Assembly: GCA_963969595.1 (NCBI GenBank)
Contig: OZ018409.1
Location: 16,586,975 to 16,650,974, forward strand
From: Neckera pumila
Lineage: Eukaryota; Streptophyta; Bryopsida; Hypnales; Neckeraceae
Direction: 5' to 3'
Length of the DNA stretch: 64,000 bases
A program made the position numbers and the translations under genes. The notes under the pieces are model-generated. The model made no database searches and was not told where the DNA came from. It saw nothing but the letters and a program-made list of their open reading frames with translations. This document shows positions 36,801-48,252 of the stretch, piece by piece (position 1 is the first letter of the stretch; each line of letters begins with the position of its first letter).

Positions 36801-39800
36801 CCCTAAGTACTAGTCTAGACCGGGTCCAGTTTCAGTAATCTGGAACCGGAAACTCCTTTCCCAATTATATATCCGGTCTAGAGTATGTAACTATATGTAA
36901 TAAATTCGAGTTTAACCTCTGGACCAAGAGGGATCTGCAACTTTGGGCTTCAGAAAGGAAGCTTAACTCCTATCCTCCGAGTTTTAACGTGTCAGAAGAT
37001 CCACAATATAAACTTGAAAAAAAAACTTTGACAAGAACAACGAGAAAGAGACCGTCCTCACAACTAGACCGGATGGGCTACGCAGGCTAGCAGGTCACGC
37101 AGGAAAGTCTGGATTCTCCTAGCAATTACTACAATGACAGACTACAGGACAATCCACGATCTAGGTAGAGAAGGGGCGTCAAGAATAAATGGGAGAGCTA
37201 TAATACTTCTTGACAAAAACAGCTTCTTGACAAAAGCCAGCTCTAATCCTCGCAAGAAAATCCTATTGTATCCTGTCTAACACACAATCTCTCCAGAGAC
37301 CAGATACTTCGTGTATCCGGGTTTCACTTCCTCCTTACCCAAATCTGCACTATCTCACTGCTCTCACAATAACACGGACAAGTGCTAAAAGGTACAGCTC
37401 ACAATTGTGAATTGAAAAACTCCAATGGCATTTGCAGAAAATTGAAAATACAAAGTATGGAAAATGCTACCTGGATCAAACCTAAAATCCGCCTTTAAAT
37501 ACTAAACTACACCTCAAACTCAAAAAGCGCATAAGGTTAAAAATAGCTAATGGAATGACACGTTTTATTCTTAATTCCATGTCTAATTTAGGTAATTTAA
37601 GCTACAGTCAAAAAGCTCCACTAAAAGTGGATCTTAGATCCTAAAAATCCGGAATCAACTTGAGTCCTAACTCTTTTCAAACTAAAAATATACCTACACA
37701 TCTACTTGTCAAAATTAGGCATGCAGCCCTACAGTCATTGTCAGAACCTTCACCTACTTTCTAATCTTTTTAATTGGAGAAAACCTCGCCTTTGTTGGTC
37801 CCTTCCGGGTCAAGGGCTTTTTTCCGGTCTGCGGCCTGGCAGTTTGTTTAGACCAGACTTTGGCCTTCTCTCTGGCCGCCTTCGCCTTTGTCGCTCGGGT
37901 CTCTACCAAGGCCTGATCGGGATCCAAATAAGGTTCAGAATCCTGGTCGGAACCGGATTCCTCTTCATCATAGTTGGAATCCTCTTCTTCTTCCTCCTCC
38001 TCCTGAACCTTAGTGAATTTCTTCTTGGCCAACTGTAGCTCATGAGCCTTCCTCTTATGCGGGACTGGAGCAAGCCTTGCCACCTTGCTTTGAGGTGTTG
38101 CGTCTCCTCCAGTCGGTTTTCTGATTAGACCCTTACTCGGTGAGCCGGATGAAGTGCCGCGACCGGCTCTAGTCTCTGTCTTCACCACGGACTGCATTAG
38201 GGTCGTCATCTTTCCTGCATCTCTAGACTGCACCTTCTTTCCGGGAGTCTTGGAAGAAGACTTGTAGGGTGAGAGGATACTGATCTGCTTTGCCTTGGCA
38301 CTCTCCTCTGGAATGGACCCTCCTGGTTCGGTTGCCGGTTCCGGTCCCTATGCCTTTGCTGGATCCGGTCCCGTCACCTTTGTGATCTCCAAATCATCAT
38401 TCTCCGGATCTGGGTCGGTGACTTTGGTGATCTCCACCTCAGTCTGCTGCACCTGACTTGTCTTGGCTTCCTGGTGCTCCTTGGGTACAGGTAGGTTTGG
38501 TTGCTCATGAGAAGTCTCACCTTTATCCTTGTCCTCTGCTGTTGACTGCTGAACTGGTTCGTGATCCGGTTCCGGTCTCGGTGCAGGATCACTTTGAGGG
38601 TTTACCTCGTGCATCACTTCTCGCAGCTGCTCCAGTGTGGACTCCATCTTCTTGTGATAAGTCACCATCGCCAGTATGAGCTTTTGATGCAGTTGTCGTC
38701 TCTCCACCATTACTTGTTGGTCAAACAAGTTAGCTTTGTTGACAACTTCACCTGGATGGGTGATGAATTCCCGGATTCGGGAAATGGTGTCTCGCGTCTG
38801 CTTGGAGAACGTTTTCTCCTTCTCCACCTCTTTCGTTTTCTGGCGCAACTCCTGTTTAAGAGTGGCCACTTGGCCGGAAAGCTTTGCCAATTCTTCCTTG
38901 TTTTCATTCTTCTCCTTCTCTCGGGTAAGCCGTATTACCCGGGTTAAGGCTTGAGCTGGGTGGACGGCGCCCACTGTGGTGCAGATGGTCTGCATCACCC
39001 CTCGCACTATCGCGTATCGGTTCCTGAAGTCGCTCAATTCTCGGGTGATTCTTTCTAGCGGCTCGTCTCCCCAGACCGGATCGGTATCCTTGGTCTGCTC
39101 TTTCTCTACCTGACCCTTTCTTCTCATTTCCTCACCCTTATCATCATCCTCACTATCATCCTCATTGTCCTCAGACTCGCTCTGCTCATCCTCATTATCT
39201 CCCTCATCTGAGGACTCTTCCTCATTTCCGGTCTCAGGATTTAAGTCCAGAACTTCAAACTCTACCAGGGCAGCAGCAGCCTCATACTCTACCTCTTCCT
39301 CTTTGGTCATCACCCCCTCAGAATGATACATGTGAAACAGGAACGAACAGATGGCGGAAGGCTTGGCCTTCCCTACATTATTTACCATTTTTAGTACTTG
39401 GTCCTGGATGACCAACCCCCAATCTACTTTCCGGTCTCCAGGCAATGCGCCAAATACTGTGTTGGCTAATGTTAGAGAAACTCGGCTTGGCCTTTCCGGG
39501 TTGAGAATGGCCAAGACATACTGTAACAATCGCCTCTCTATGTGATTGATACAATCGGTGACTGAGAATTCGTCTTTCTTACTAATTGGGTTTTGAAACT
39601 TACCCACCGTAAACTGGTGTTTTCGGGATGCACTTCCTTTGCCTTCCTGGTCAAATACATAGACCTTCCTCCACATGTCTGCCGTCCATCGCTTGGGCTT
39701 TCCATGGATTGTGGTCGCGACCCGAGTTGGCACTCCAGGCCTCAACTCTGCCACTATTGCTTCACTTCTGAAGTCCCACGGTTGGATCAGGAACCTAGCG

Positions 39801-40470
39801 CACCCCATCTGCTCCAAGTCTTCCTTCAGTTTCGCCAGCTCCTTCTTGTCCTTGGGCAATCGTGGCGTCACATACCGGAGCAAAATGGTGGCTCCCCCGC
39901 TCTAACTTGCGGCCATATCTCCTCTCGTTAGGATGCGGCCGGTCTACTCTCGGGAATCGGAAAACGAGTGGTTCTCACGGCTTTCTCTCTCCTCCTTTCA
40001 GCTGTGCAAGCACTAATGCTAAGTTGGGATGCTAGCAGACCTCTCTCTTGCGCTCAATGTCCCTCAAGCACTCTCGTCCGCAGTCTGTCAACTCAAAACC
40101 CAATACTGATGCACAGACCGGAAACCAGTAATGGTGCACGTTGCTACAACTTTCAGTCAGGGCAGGAAATTGTAAGTGACTAGTCTCTGGACAGATAGGG
40201 TCTAAGAGAGCCAATCCCAGCTGCTTTTAATGATTCCCCTAATCCAGGCTTTGCCCGTTAAACCTGTCCGTTTAGGATTCCCGTTAACTAATGATTAGAA
40301 CGTTCCCGTAGTTCCCTAGGGTTAAGTAGGTCACCGTTGGATGCCGGTTCCTGTTACCCCTTTCCTGATCCGGTCTAGGCGAATTCGAACTCCGGTTCCT
40401 TGTTTCCGGTACATTTGGTTAACTTTTACATCGATTCTTGATCAGTCCACTTCCGGTTTCCGGTTCTAAA
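36801..40470. mobile_element. Related insertion carrying protein B
   Basis: Same base composition, CCGGT-rich motif content and homologous minus-strand protein as the segment at 32.1-35.4 kb. It lies between the divergent tnp2 and TNP1-like genes. Boundaries are set only by the change in composition and are uncertain. Confidence 0.4.
37754..39883 (-). pseudogene. Gag-like or coiled-coil protein B, paralogue of A
   Basis: 511 residues followed in the same frame by a further 159-residue reading after a single TAG at 38,348. Domain residues 16-187 match protein A (PW.F, WR.VY.F, PERPSRV, NTVFGALPGDRKVDW at 141-155, YLFH-like FLFHMY). Then a strongly acidic run (221-252), a coiled coil at about 325-425 (repeated EKEKNENKEELAKL-type heptads) and a Ser/Pro/Lys-rich tail. 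The local DNA is clearly richer in GC than the window and full of CCGGT motifs. No enzymatic domain is seen. Likely a structural protein of a transposable element; a host gene captured twice cannot be excluded. Confidence 0.55.
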
Positions 40471-41351
40471 CATTAGACGATTTATAATTATCTTAAAATT
40501 GAAAAAATTTACTGCTAAGAAGAATATTATTCCTTCATTTATATTTTAATTTAGTAAAAGTGGATTTTCAGGTTCCGACACATACCGCAGAAAAACCATA
40601 TCAACTTCCTGAATGAATTTGGAAGTCGGCTTCGTTGAACAGGACAAATGTACAATACAATTGGAGGGAACATCAAGAAACGCAAGAATGATGGAAGAAT
40701 AGTCACAGAAAGAAGTCGCATAATTGTCATTTTTCACAACTGAAAGAAGTCGCATAATAGTCATTTTTCACAGTTGCCAGTTTCCATGCAACTAGACACC
40801 AGGTAAACATGGGTCGCGGACTTTTATTCGGCCCTCAACCGTGCCCAACAAGTAGGCCTATGCACTAAACCCTACCAAAGACGATAGATGTTTTACTGTG
40901 ATGGATACATCCGAGTAGGCCTACAATAGAGCATAAAGGCACTTTTAATCATTGTTACACCAAGGTCGATCGATGGAAGATTGTACAGCTTGAGTATGGT
41001 GAGTCCTAGATGAATCGTACATAATTACTTCAAAAGCTAATTAATGCTGAGCCGCCAAAATTTCAAACCGTCATCATGAACCCCACCATCTGACCACCCT
41101 CATTCACAAAAAGGATTGAAATACCCACTTGCCTCACACTTTGTTTCTCCGCAACTATTGCCTGTGGTAGGAGACAGTATCAAAACACGATCAGGACGCA
41201 GAACACTCGCTTGCAATTCTGCAGCTCTTTACGTGATCTCCTCTTTGTCGTTGTAGTCTCAGGTGACTGCTCACTCCTTGACGCATCCTTCAGGCCAAGC
41301 AGAGGCGCCGATTCAGGAAGAAGTGAGGGCAGTGCGGTGGCATTACTTTCG
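40471..41351. other. CACTA spacer upstream of the TNP1-like gene
   Basis: No coding segment recognised. It would contain the promoter of the rightward TNP1-like gene. Short repeats of GAAGTCGCATAATxGTCATTTTTCAC at about 40,710-40,770 resemble the subterminal motifs of the element. Confidence 0.35.
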
Positions 41352-42507
41352 ATGGAGAGTCCGCCGCAGGAGAAGTCAGAATATGAGTTGTGGCGAGACA
41401 GAAACGTGGTGGAGGTTCAGGCAAAGCTGCGGCCAGTTCTCCAAGCACGCGCTGAGCTGTAAGTAGCCGAAAACTATTCTATATCTTCATTCTCACTACA
41501 TCTACAGAAGAATTGCATAGGCGATGTGGTAGCTTAGCAATATGTAGGGGACCTTTCTTGATCAGGCGTCATTCCGATACGTCACTCTAGGATGTATAAG
41601 GACTTGAAAGAGCAAAGTTCTTCCTGATGTTGTAGTCATGCACTGTTTGCGCGCTTTAGTTCAGTGAACTTCATTATTCTGTTGTGGTAAGCACCGGCAT
41701 TTTTAAGGGTTTGCTGTAGGCGTATTTAATTGCCTAGCGCCGCCCCCATGTCCGCGCCGAGGCTATTGCCTTTTAGTTGTTTGGGAGTCACATTTAACGA
41801 CTTGTCACTCTTTTGCAACTAGTTCCCAGTCATCAACTAGTCACATAGAAGTTTGCAGGGCATTTAATGCATGATTGCCTCGGGATATGCAGCACCTAGG
41901 TCCCCGAGACGGCCACGTGGGCCCAAAACACGTCCGACCCTGAAACCCTTGTCCCCGTGATCCTAATCCCTCTTCCATAGTTGTTTTTTCTTTCTTCCTG
42001 CGCCTGCAAGTGTTGTCAAGTTTTTGTTCTTCACTCCTTTAAGCGACAGTACTCTTCATTGTCATTTGCTTTTTTAGCGCTTCTACGTCAGAAGTCATCA
42101 CAGCGCGGGTTTTACTGCACAGGGAAAATCAAAATAGCAAGAAGAAACTCGTACATGAGTCCGCCAGAGAGGAGAGAGATTCAAGGCCGCTGAGGCGCTT
42201 CAAACTTGGCCTTAGAGGACACGGGGGGGAGGGGGGGGCGGAAAAGAGCGCCAGTCAAGAGCAACGGGTAGGTGGGTGCGTTTTACTGATGAAATGAGCA
42301 GTGATTCATCCTCGCAGGCGACGGAGTCCAGTGACAAGGCCATCGCCAAAGGTATGATGAATCTAGCAATAGCTTGTTTCCATGTGTAGCAGCAGGCCAC
42401 CCTGGAGGCAGTTGTGGCAGGTAATTTGGCACCATGCATTTGTGAATTGGGATTAGGGTTTCTGAATTCTGTAATTGAGTCCCTCTTGTTGTTGGCAGGA
42501 ATGTTAG

Positions 42508-43560
42508 GTGTTTGAGGAATTGAGCATTAGGTGTTCAACGATAGGTGTTCTTCCCGTGTCGTCTTGGCTGCGAGAGTCCATGAGTATTGCGTTGTTGAGA
42601 GTTGTGAGTACTGCATTTTTTGATGAGTACCAAGAAGGCAAGTGGGTTCTAGCGCTGGCGTCGGGTATTGTTTCGGTGCTCACGTTTGATAATTTCTTGG
42701 GGTCCGTTACTCTTGCAGCTGCTGCTGAAGCCTTTGATTCAAGCGATGACGACGACGTGTTGTTGGAGGAGGAGGAGCCCATTCCCGCGCCCAAGCCGGA
42801 GAGGCAATGGAGGACAGCCATTCTGAAGAAGTCTCCTCCGAAATTAGCAGCCCAACGACCTTTGCCACAAGAGCGTACACCGGATGTTGCTGGGTACCCA
42901 CCCTCTTTGCAATGGATGCCAGGGCATTACGTGCCTGCGCCGCCGGCGGAGGCACCGGGTTTCTGGTCGCAAGGACCTCCTGCGTCCTACCAGCCTGGAT
43001 GGTCAGGTGCTTCAACCATGGGCGGAGGCTATGATCGTGTTGAAAGGCAAGAGCAGCGCACCCCATTTGAGTTGGGCCGGAGTGACGTTGGTCATGGCAG
43101 TGCAAAAGCATCTCGCCTAGAAATCCTTGAAAATGGAGACATAGAACAAGCTTCAGAGGAGAAGAACGCATGGAACGAGGCTGTGAGGAACTTCGTTCCA
43201 AAATTTTTGGATCTTAGCGTTGTTGAGTGGGGGAAACAGAAGCAAAAGGCTGTGGACCGGCTGAGAGATGTAATTGACAACAAGTTTGAGTATGTGGGGA
43301 ATTCTTTGAGCATGCTCGGATTTCAAACGGCCATCACCAGATACATGAAATCGGAGCGATCACGGTTGAAGGCTCAATGGTTGAAAGGAAACGATAAGTG
43401 TCCTCCCCGTGTTGATGGAGAACAGTGGAAGCGCCTCATGGCTTATTGGGAAACTCCTGCGCAACAGCGGAAGGCACAGAAGATGTCCGATGCAAGGCAA
43501 TGTGTTACTAATTTTGGAACAACAGGGAGGAGAGGAAAAGCTATGAAGTCCACAATGGTG
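42508..43560 (+). pseudogene. Exon with Transposase_24-like core
   Basis: Open reading across about 350 codons. It contains an acidic patch (SSDDDDVLLEEEE), a Pro/Tyr-rich spacer, then KFLDLSVVEWGKQKQKAVDR and the conserved W..L..YW.TP..Q.K..K......FGTTGR pattern typical of plant Ptta/En/Spm (Transposase_24) proteins. It ends at a strong donor, ATGGTG|GTAAGT. The true 5' splice boundary may lie upstream of 42,508, so the Met there may not be a start. Confidence 0.7.
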
Positions 43561-45211
43561 GTAAGTATGAAGGCATTCCATATTTTTGTCATATGGCTTC
43601 CATACTGACTTTCCTAATGAATTTCTTCTTGTACAAAATCACAACATGATTAATGTTCCTTCATGCACGGTGGAAGTACTGATGCTGGTATTTGATTGTA
43701 AGCATAGAATGAAGGCAGGGATAGGAGTCCAGGAGCCTTGGACATTCCCGAGGAATTTCAACAGCAAGGTGGCGGTATGGTGAGTTCCCACGCCTTCGAC
43801 CATTGCACCCTCTATTTGGATTTCTTGTAAGACAATGTTAGCATTGAAATTGTAGTTAGGACAAGAATTTGCTACTTGATTTAGTGATTTCATGCGGAAT
43901 TGTTTTAGGACCTCTGTGCACCACCGCCACTTGTTCGTATTGTGGTTGTAGAGTGCCACAACGCTCATTTGGTCGTGTAACTTTGGAACTCTGCATCCGC
44001 TGTCATTGATTTGGTGTTGCTCAGTGTAGAAGGGAAGGTGGGACTCACTGTTGACACGGTCATCAACCAAGGACATCGTAGGTACCACCGAAGTTACAAT
44101 GCAGTCACATAGAAGTGTTGACGCAGTTCTGGAAGAGTAGTCACAGAGTCGTGCCCTAGAAATCCAGAAGTCGTAAATAAGTCATAGTAAAGTTGTGAAG
44201 GAGTCATAGTCAAGTGGTGAAGTTGTTAGTCAGTCGTAAATTACCCTAAATTGTTCATTGCCATAGTACAAGAAGGAGAGATTTGAATGTCTTGCTAATC
44301 CGTACATGTTTTGTAGACAACAGAGTGCAGGCACAGGTGAATTTGTCACACTTTCAACTTTGGCAAATTGGAAGAGGGACGTGGTCACGAGGTTTGACAA
44401 GTTCGAGAAGACCGCATCCAAGCAGTCCTCAGCAATTGAGTCATTCCGCGACATGTTCGAGAACTTTGTGAGCGGGAGCGCTAAAACCACTGATGCCAGC
44501 CACTCAGCGTCAAAGTCAGCACTAGAGAATCAGACGCCAAGTAAATGGAAGAAGCACGCTCTCAGTCAGCTTGCAAAGAAGGCGGACGTTACTTTGTCGT
44601 TAGACAATGAAGAACCTCCACCCCTAAAACAAAAGAAGTGGCAGGTCAGTAACCGTGGAACAGTTGCGACGTCGAATGCTCGATTGGGTTGAGGAACTCC
44701 AACCCTTGGCGACCCCACAGTCACAAAGCCCCCCCTAACCTCGGGAACTCCACCAACTCCGGCATCTCCTGCGGACCCTGAACTGAGCAAGGTGAATGAT
44801 AGTGAAGACGTAGGAGAGCAGGAGTAGGTGGATTCCTCTGCACGCAACGACAAGTCCCGAAGGGGTGCGGTCGAATCCAAAGTAGTCAATGCATCCGGCC
44901 CTGAGAAGACTGCAAAGTCTACGGAGGAGGAAGTGCACACCGCACTGGAAGAAGGACAACCAAGTTTGCAAGCAACTCCGGTCGTGGAGTCCCAGCCAGA
45001 GTCCCCTCCTGCAGTTCCTATCACTAGCGAGATTGACGTTCATTCAAAAGTTGTTCCCGCCAAGCCCTTGAAAGCATCGCCGACCTCTAAGAAGACAAAA
45101 AAGTCTGCTAAGTCTCCCGTGAAGGTACATGCTACCTCTGGTGTCCCTCAAAATATGTTTACAAAGGGGAGGCCTACAATGATCGATTGTGAAGGGGCGG
45201 TAGGGATTACT

Positions 45212-45878
45212 CGGGGAAGTCCCAAATTAGTAGTATTCGATGTGTAGGGGACCTTGCTGGATTGTAGTTTGCTCTCATAAGCAAATCCAAACAACAAAAT
45301 AAGGCCGTCCATGAAGACGAACCTGAGGAGAATAGTTCTGAGGCCATGGCTTAAACCGTTTTTGTCCAGATGTTTTGTACACTTTGCAGTGGCCTTTTGG
45401 GGTAGCAAGAGCACAACCTTCATGGAAGACATAGTTCCAACTATGATGGGGGGTCCATTCAAGGGTCCAAATTCTGTTCCCTTATTTGCATGGTCGGGCA
45501 AACAATGTGAGTTTTGGGATGGTGGTGACGGAGCACAGACAGGATGGGGGAAAAATTTAGCCAAAGTGTATGCTGCTTGGCCGGAATTCAGTGCAGCGAA
45601 CACAGTCATTGTAAATAGTAAATTATGTAGGGTCGCTTGCAATCCTTTTGCAAATGTGGTCGTCAATGCTCCGTTCTATGTTACGGAACTTTTGACTTTG
45701 TCTGACAACAAGGAATACTTGAAGTGCTACTTGTGGCCCCTTTTGGAGGCCCTACACAAATGCCCAGACGTGGCTGCCTTTCGTGAAAAGTACCCGCCAA
45801 GGGGCACGGAATCCAATGCTGACATGATTTCTAAAGGCCGTCACGATTCACCATATGAGTTTCTTGATACCATGGAAG
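45212..45878 (+). pseudogene. FCP1/NIF-like (HAD) phosphatase domain inside the CACTA gene
   Basis: In-frame reading KLVVFDV-stop-GTLLDCSLLS-stop-ANPNNKIRPS, then LRPWLKPFLSRCFVHFAVAF and WGSKS, GWGKNLAKVYAAWP, NTVIVNSK, YLKCYLWPLLEAL. This is the layout of plant FCP1/NLI-interacting-factor-like HAD domains: nucleophile-motif Asp in FDV.GTLLD, RP..K.FL, WGSKS motif II region and a late VNSK lysine. The usual second Asp of the DxDx(T/V) motif is not seen, so even an unbroken version may have been catalytically weak or inactive. Two stops (TAG 45,245; TAA 45,278) fall next to motif I. It lies in one exon with a linker typical of the TNP1-like gene and may be a captured host segment. Confidence 0.65.
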
Positions 45879-46661
45879 GTGAGGGGACCCACGGCCCACA
45901 TGGTTGCTTTTACCAAACATGTCCCCTCACCTTCAATTGAACAGCATATCTAACTGTTGTTCCTTGTCCATGTAGGAGAAGCCGCAGCAAAAGACCAGGT
46001 CAAAGGCAACATCAGGGGCGGACAAGAAGCAAGATGCGTGGCATAAGAAGGTGGTGCGCTAAACCCTGCCTTGGTAAAATATATGTAGGTGTAGTTATAG
46101 TGAATATGTCATGTTCAAGAGGAGTTGGTAGTTTTGGTGAAGTCATTTTCAAGTCATGAGCCAGTAGCGCAGGAGTGGAGTCCATGTAATGTGGGAGCTC
46201 CAGTCGTAGGGAAGTCACGTGTTAGTCACAAGGCATATGCCAGTGGCCCGCGGTGGATATCCGACGTTTTAGTTGTCCGGAGGCTCTGTATGATGGCTAC
46301 CTGAAGTCGCAGTTGCAATTTGCCTGCGACCATTCATAGTATGTCATCGTCCCACTATCAAAGTGGGGCTTGTTTGCAACGCCAGCAATTGCTGAGTGAA
46401 GCCATCCAAGTAAGATGGGTGTTCATGTGCAGTAGATCGCCTCCTTCTCGCCTATGTCCTTGTCATGTGAGACCAGAGTCTTGAATGAGGTCGGGTTGAA
46501 GTCACGGGGAAATGGATGGAACAGAGTAAATCAATGACTGTGAAGCAGAGGCCTTGTTGTGCGGAAGTCATGGTAAATTATCCAGTTGCATCCCAAGTTC
46601 TTGTCAATTTTGTGAGTAAGGTCATGCACATTCATGAGGCTAACGGTTTTGCCTATTGCAG

Positions 46662-46928
46662 TTTAACATTGGCGACGAGGTCTTCCTCTACAACCCTTGG
46701 GCAACAAAGCACAAAGTCGGAAAGGGCAATGTTAGCGGACTGCCTGGCCAACAGCTGTTGCACTTCAAGGACATTCCAAAGCCGTAGGTGAAGGTGGACC
46801 TCAAGGACATTTTGCGGGCTGGTGTGGCGCTTATGTACCCCGCAGCTGACCCAAACATGGAGCTCATAGAAGATGCGAAGGGGAGCTCCGTATTGTGGCA
46901 TGCGAAGTCTGTGAAGGCTATGTCTTGA
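46662..46928 (+). pseudogene. TNP1-like C-terminal exon
   Basis: Follows a CCTATTGCAG acceptor. The reading has FNIGDEVFLYNPW, KVGKGNVSG, LLHFKDIPKP, a TAG at 46,785, then VKVDLKDILRAG and SVLWHAKSV to a TGA at 46,926. The VGKG...V.V..I...W pattern is the usual C-terminal module of plant CACTA Transposase_24 proteins. Confidence 0.6.
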
Positions 46929-47929
46929 GTCCTTATATTCTTTTTAAATGCAGATGCCCGACCAGGAGGGAGTAGTTAAATGACTCACCAAGTTCCGGAC
47001 GTGGTTGTAAGTATTGAGAGCCATTGCGTTGCTCTTTTTTGGTGAAATGGAAAACTCTCATTTTGTCATTGTTGGTGTGAATTGGCCGTGGATTGCATGA
47101 TTGCATGCTAACATTGATGAATCGTGATTGGCCTATGTATATGAACTGCAATGTTGGATAGCAGTTTGAGTATGTCTTGATTAGGGTAAGCTTAAGTCAG
47201 GGCACTAATCGGCCTACACATCGTCAATGTTTTCTGAAATTGCGCTCATAATGATACTACGAGGCGACTGGACTGCAACTTATTGTTCTTTTAAATGACT
47301 TCACCAAAACTGCAGTAGTAGTTGAACACGACTCAAGAATGACTCGTGCCTAACAGTAGAACCGCTCAGACCTGGCAGCTCACTTCCCTTTTACACCCAT
47401 CGCAATTCAAAATCACTCTTGACTTTGCGCATACACAGTCTCAGTGACTAGACTGAATACCCAAATCAACTACACAACAACTGTGGCGCAACTAAGGCAC
47501 GACTGTGTCACGACTCCGGATGAGCCGAAACCCTAACCGCGCATTCCAGTCCACGTCAGATTTTAGAAGGGTCGGACCCAACTGTTCCACGACTTGTATA
47601 CGACTGCTGACGTGGACGTCCACGTCAAATGTTTGACGGGTCCATCGCAACTTATTCATGACTTCTTCATGACTGGATAGGTGGTGCCCCCCTTATGAAA
47701 GCACTTTCCACGTCGCCCTTTTTCATCCATCTAAACCCAGAAAGAAAAAGAGGGTGCTAATAGCTTCTTTAGTATTCCAGAAAAACGTAGATTTTAGGCC
47801 AAAATATATGACAGTTTCACGACTGCAACAATTGCAGTCATTTCCCAGTCACATTTTTTATAAATGACTTCCGAAAGTCGTGAAACTGTCATTTTTCACA
47901 GTCATTTATACCCCCAATTTCTTGTAGTG
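46929..47929. repeat. CACTA right subterminal region
   Basis: Rich in short direct and inverted motifs built on GACTG/CACGACT (for example near 47,260-47,345, 47,490-47,515, 47,590-47,680 and 47,815-47,890). These resemble the clustered subterminal protein-binding repeats of En/Spm elements. No gene is seen. Confidence 0.6.
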
Positions 47930-48031
47930 AATGCTAGTCCTAGACACAACATTTTCAGCAAAAAATTACTAATAACACATGCACTTTCAGTATGCAATTT
48001 CTGCCTAAAAATCAAACTTAAATCACCCCTT

Positions 48032-48041
48032 CCTCTTGTAG
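48032..48041. other. Orphan CACTA-type terminus
   Basis: CCTCTTGTAGTG reads like a second CACTA right end about 110 bases beyond the end of the large element. Its left partner is not evident in the window. Confidence 0.35.
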
Positions 48042-48252
48042 TGATACTAGCCTCTACCTTGACAGGAGATGTGAAAAATAGATCAACAAAGGACACAAAT
48101 TGTAAAACAAGGATTGCAACGAGTTTTCTATGAGATGGATCCATTAAGCACCAACAATAGTACAATTACATCATACATTTCCTGAAAGGATCATATATAT
48201 TGAAAATGATAATATGGATTCATAATCTTTATTATATCCAAACTATATTTAA

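Larger units (their letters stand above)
41352..46928 (+). pseudogene. CACTA TNP1-like gene (Transposase_24 type) with FCP1-like domain
   Basis: Multi-exon plus-strand gene, divergent from tnp2. Exon 1 (41,352-41,458) encodes SEYELWRDRNVVEVQAKL and ends at GTAAGT. A large exon (about 42,300-43,560) has an acidic region, then a Transposase_24-like core (WKRLMAYWETPAQQRKAQK, TNFGTTGRRGKA) and ends at GTAAGT. Exon 44,317-44,644 follows a TTGTAG acceptor and encodes a helical segment (WKRDVVTRFDKFEKTASKQS). Exon about 44,700-45,878 has a Lys/Pro-rich linker and an FCP1/NIF-like domain. The last exon (46,662-46,928) reads FNIGDEVFLYNPW, GKGNV, VKVDLKDIL, as in TNP1-like C-termini. Stops at 44,825, 45,245, 45,278 and 46,785 break the frame. 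Splice sites are inferred. It probably encoded the accessory DNA-binding protein of the element. Confidence 0.7.
25720..47929. mobile_element. 22.2-kb CACTA (En/Spm) transposon
   Basis: Left end CACTACAAGAAAAGGGGGGT at 25,720; the right end on the reverse strand reads CACTACAAGAAATTGGGGGT from 47,929. Both are flanked by the same 3-bp target duplication AAT (25,717-25,719 and 47,930-47,932), the hallmark of CACTA elements. Both subterminal regions (about 25,740-26,110 and 47,220-47,910) are rich in short GTCGTGAC/AGTCACGACT-type motifs, like the subterminal binding repeats of En/Spm. Inside are a tnp2-type transposase gene (minus strand), a divergent TNP1-like gene (plus strand) and two inserted or captured segments at about 32.1-35.4 and 36.8-40.5 kb. 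The genes contain many stops, so the element is non-autonomous. Confidence 0.93.

Noticed and set aside
42707..43201. 164-codon minus-strand ORF
   Set aside because: Antisense to the Transposase_24 exon.
45148..45666. 172-codon minus-strand ORF
   Set aside because: Antisense to the FCP1-like domain, which has the recognisable protein signature on the plus strand.
45976..46060. Lys-rich exon after the FCP1-like domain
   Set aside because: A TGTAG acceptor is present, but the reading phase that fits the donor at 45,878 does not give the Lys-rich reading, so I did not list it separately.
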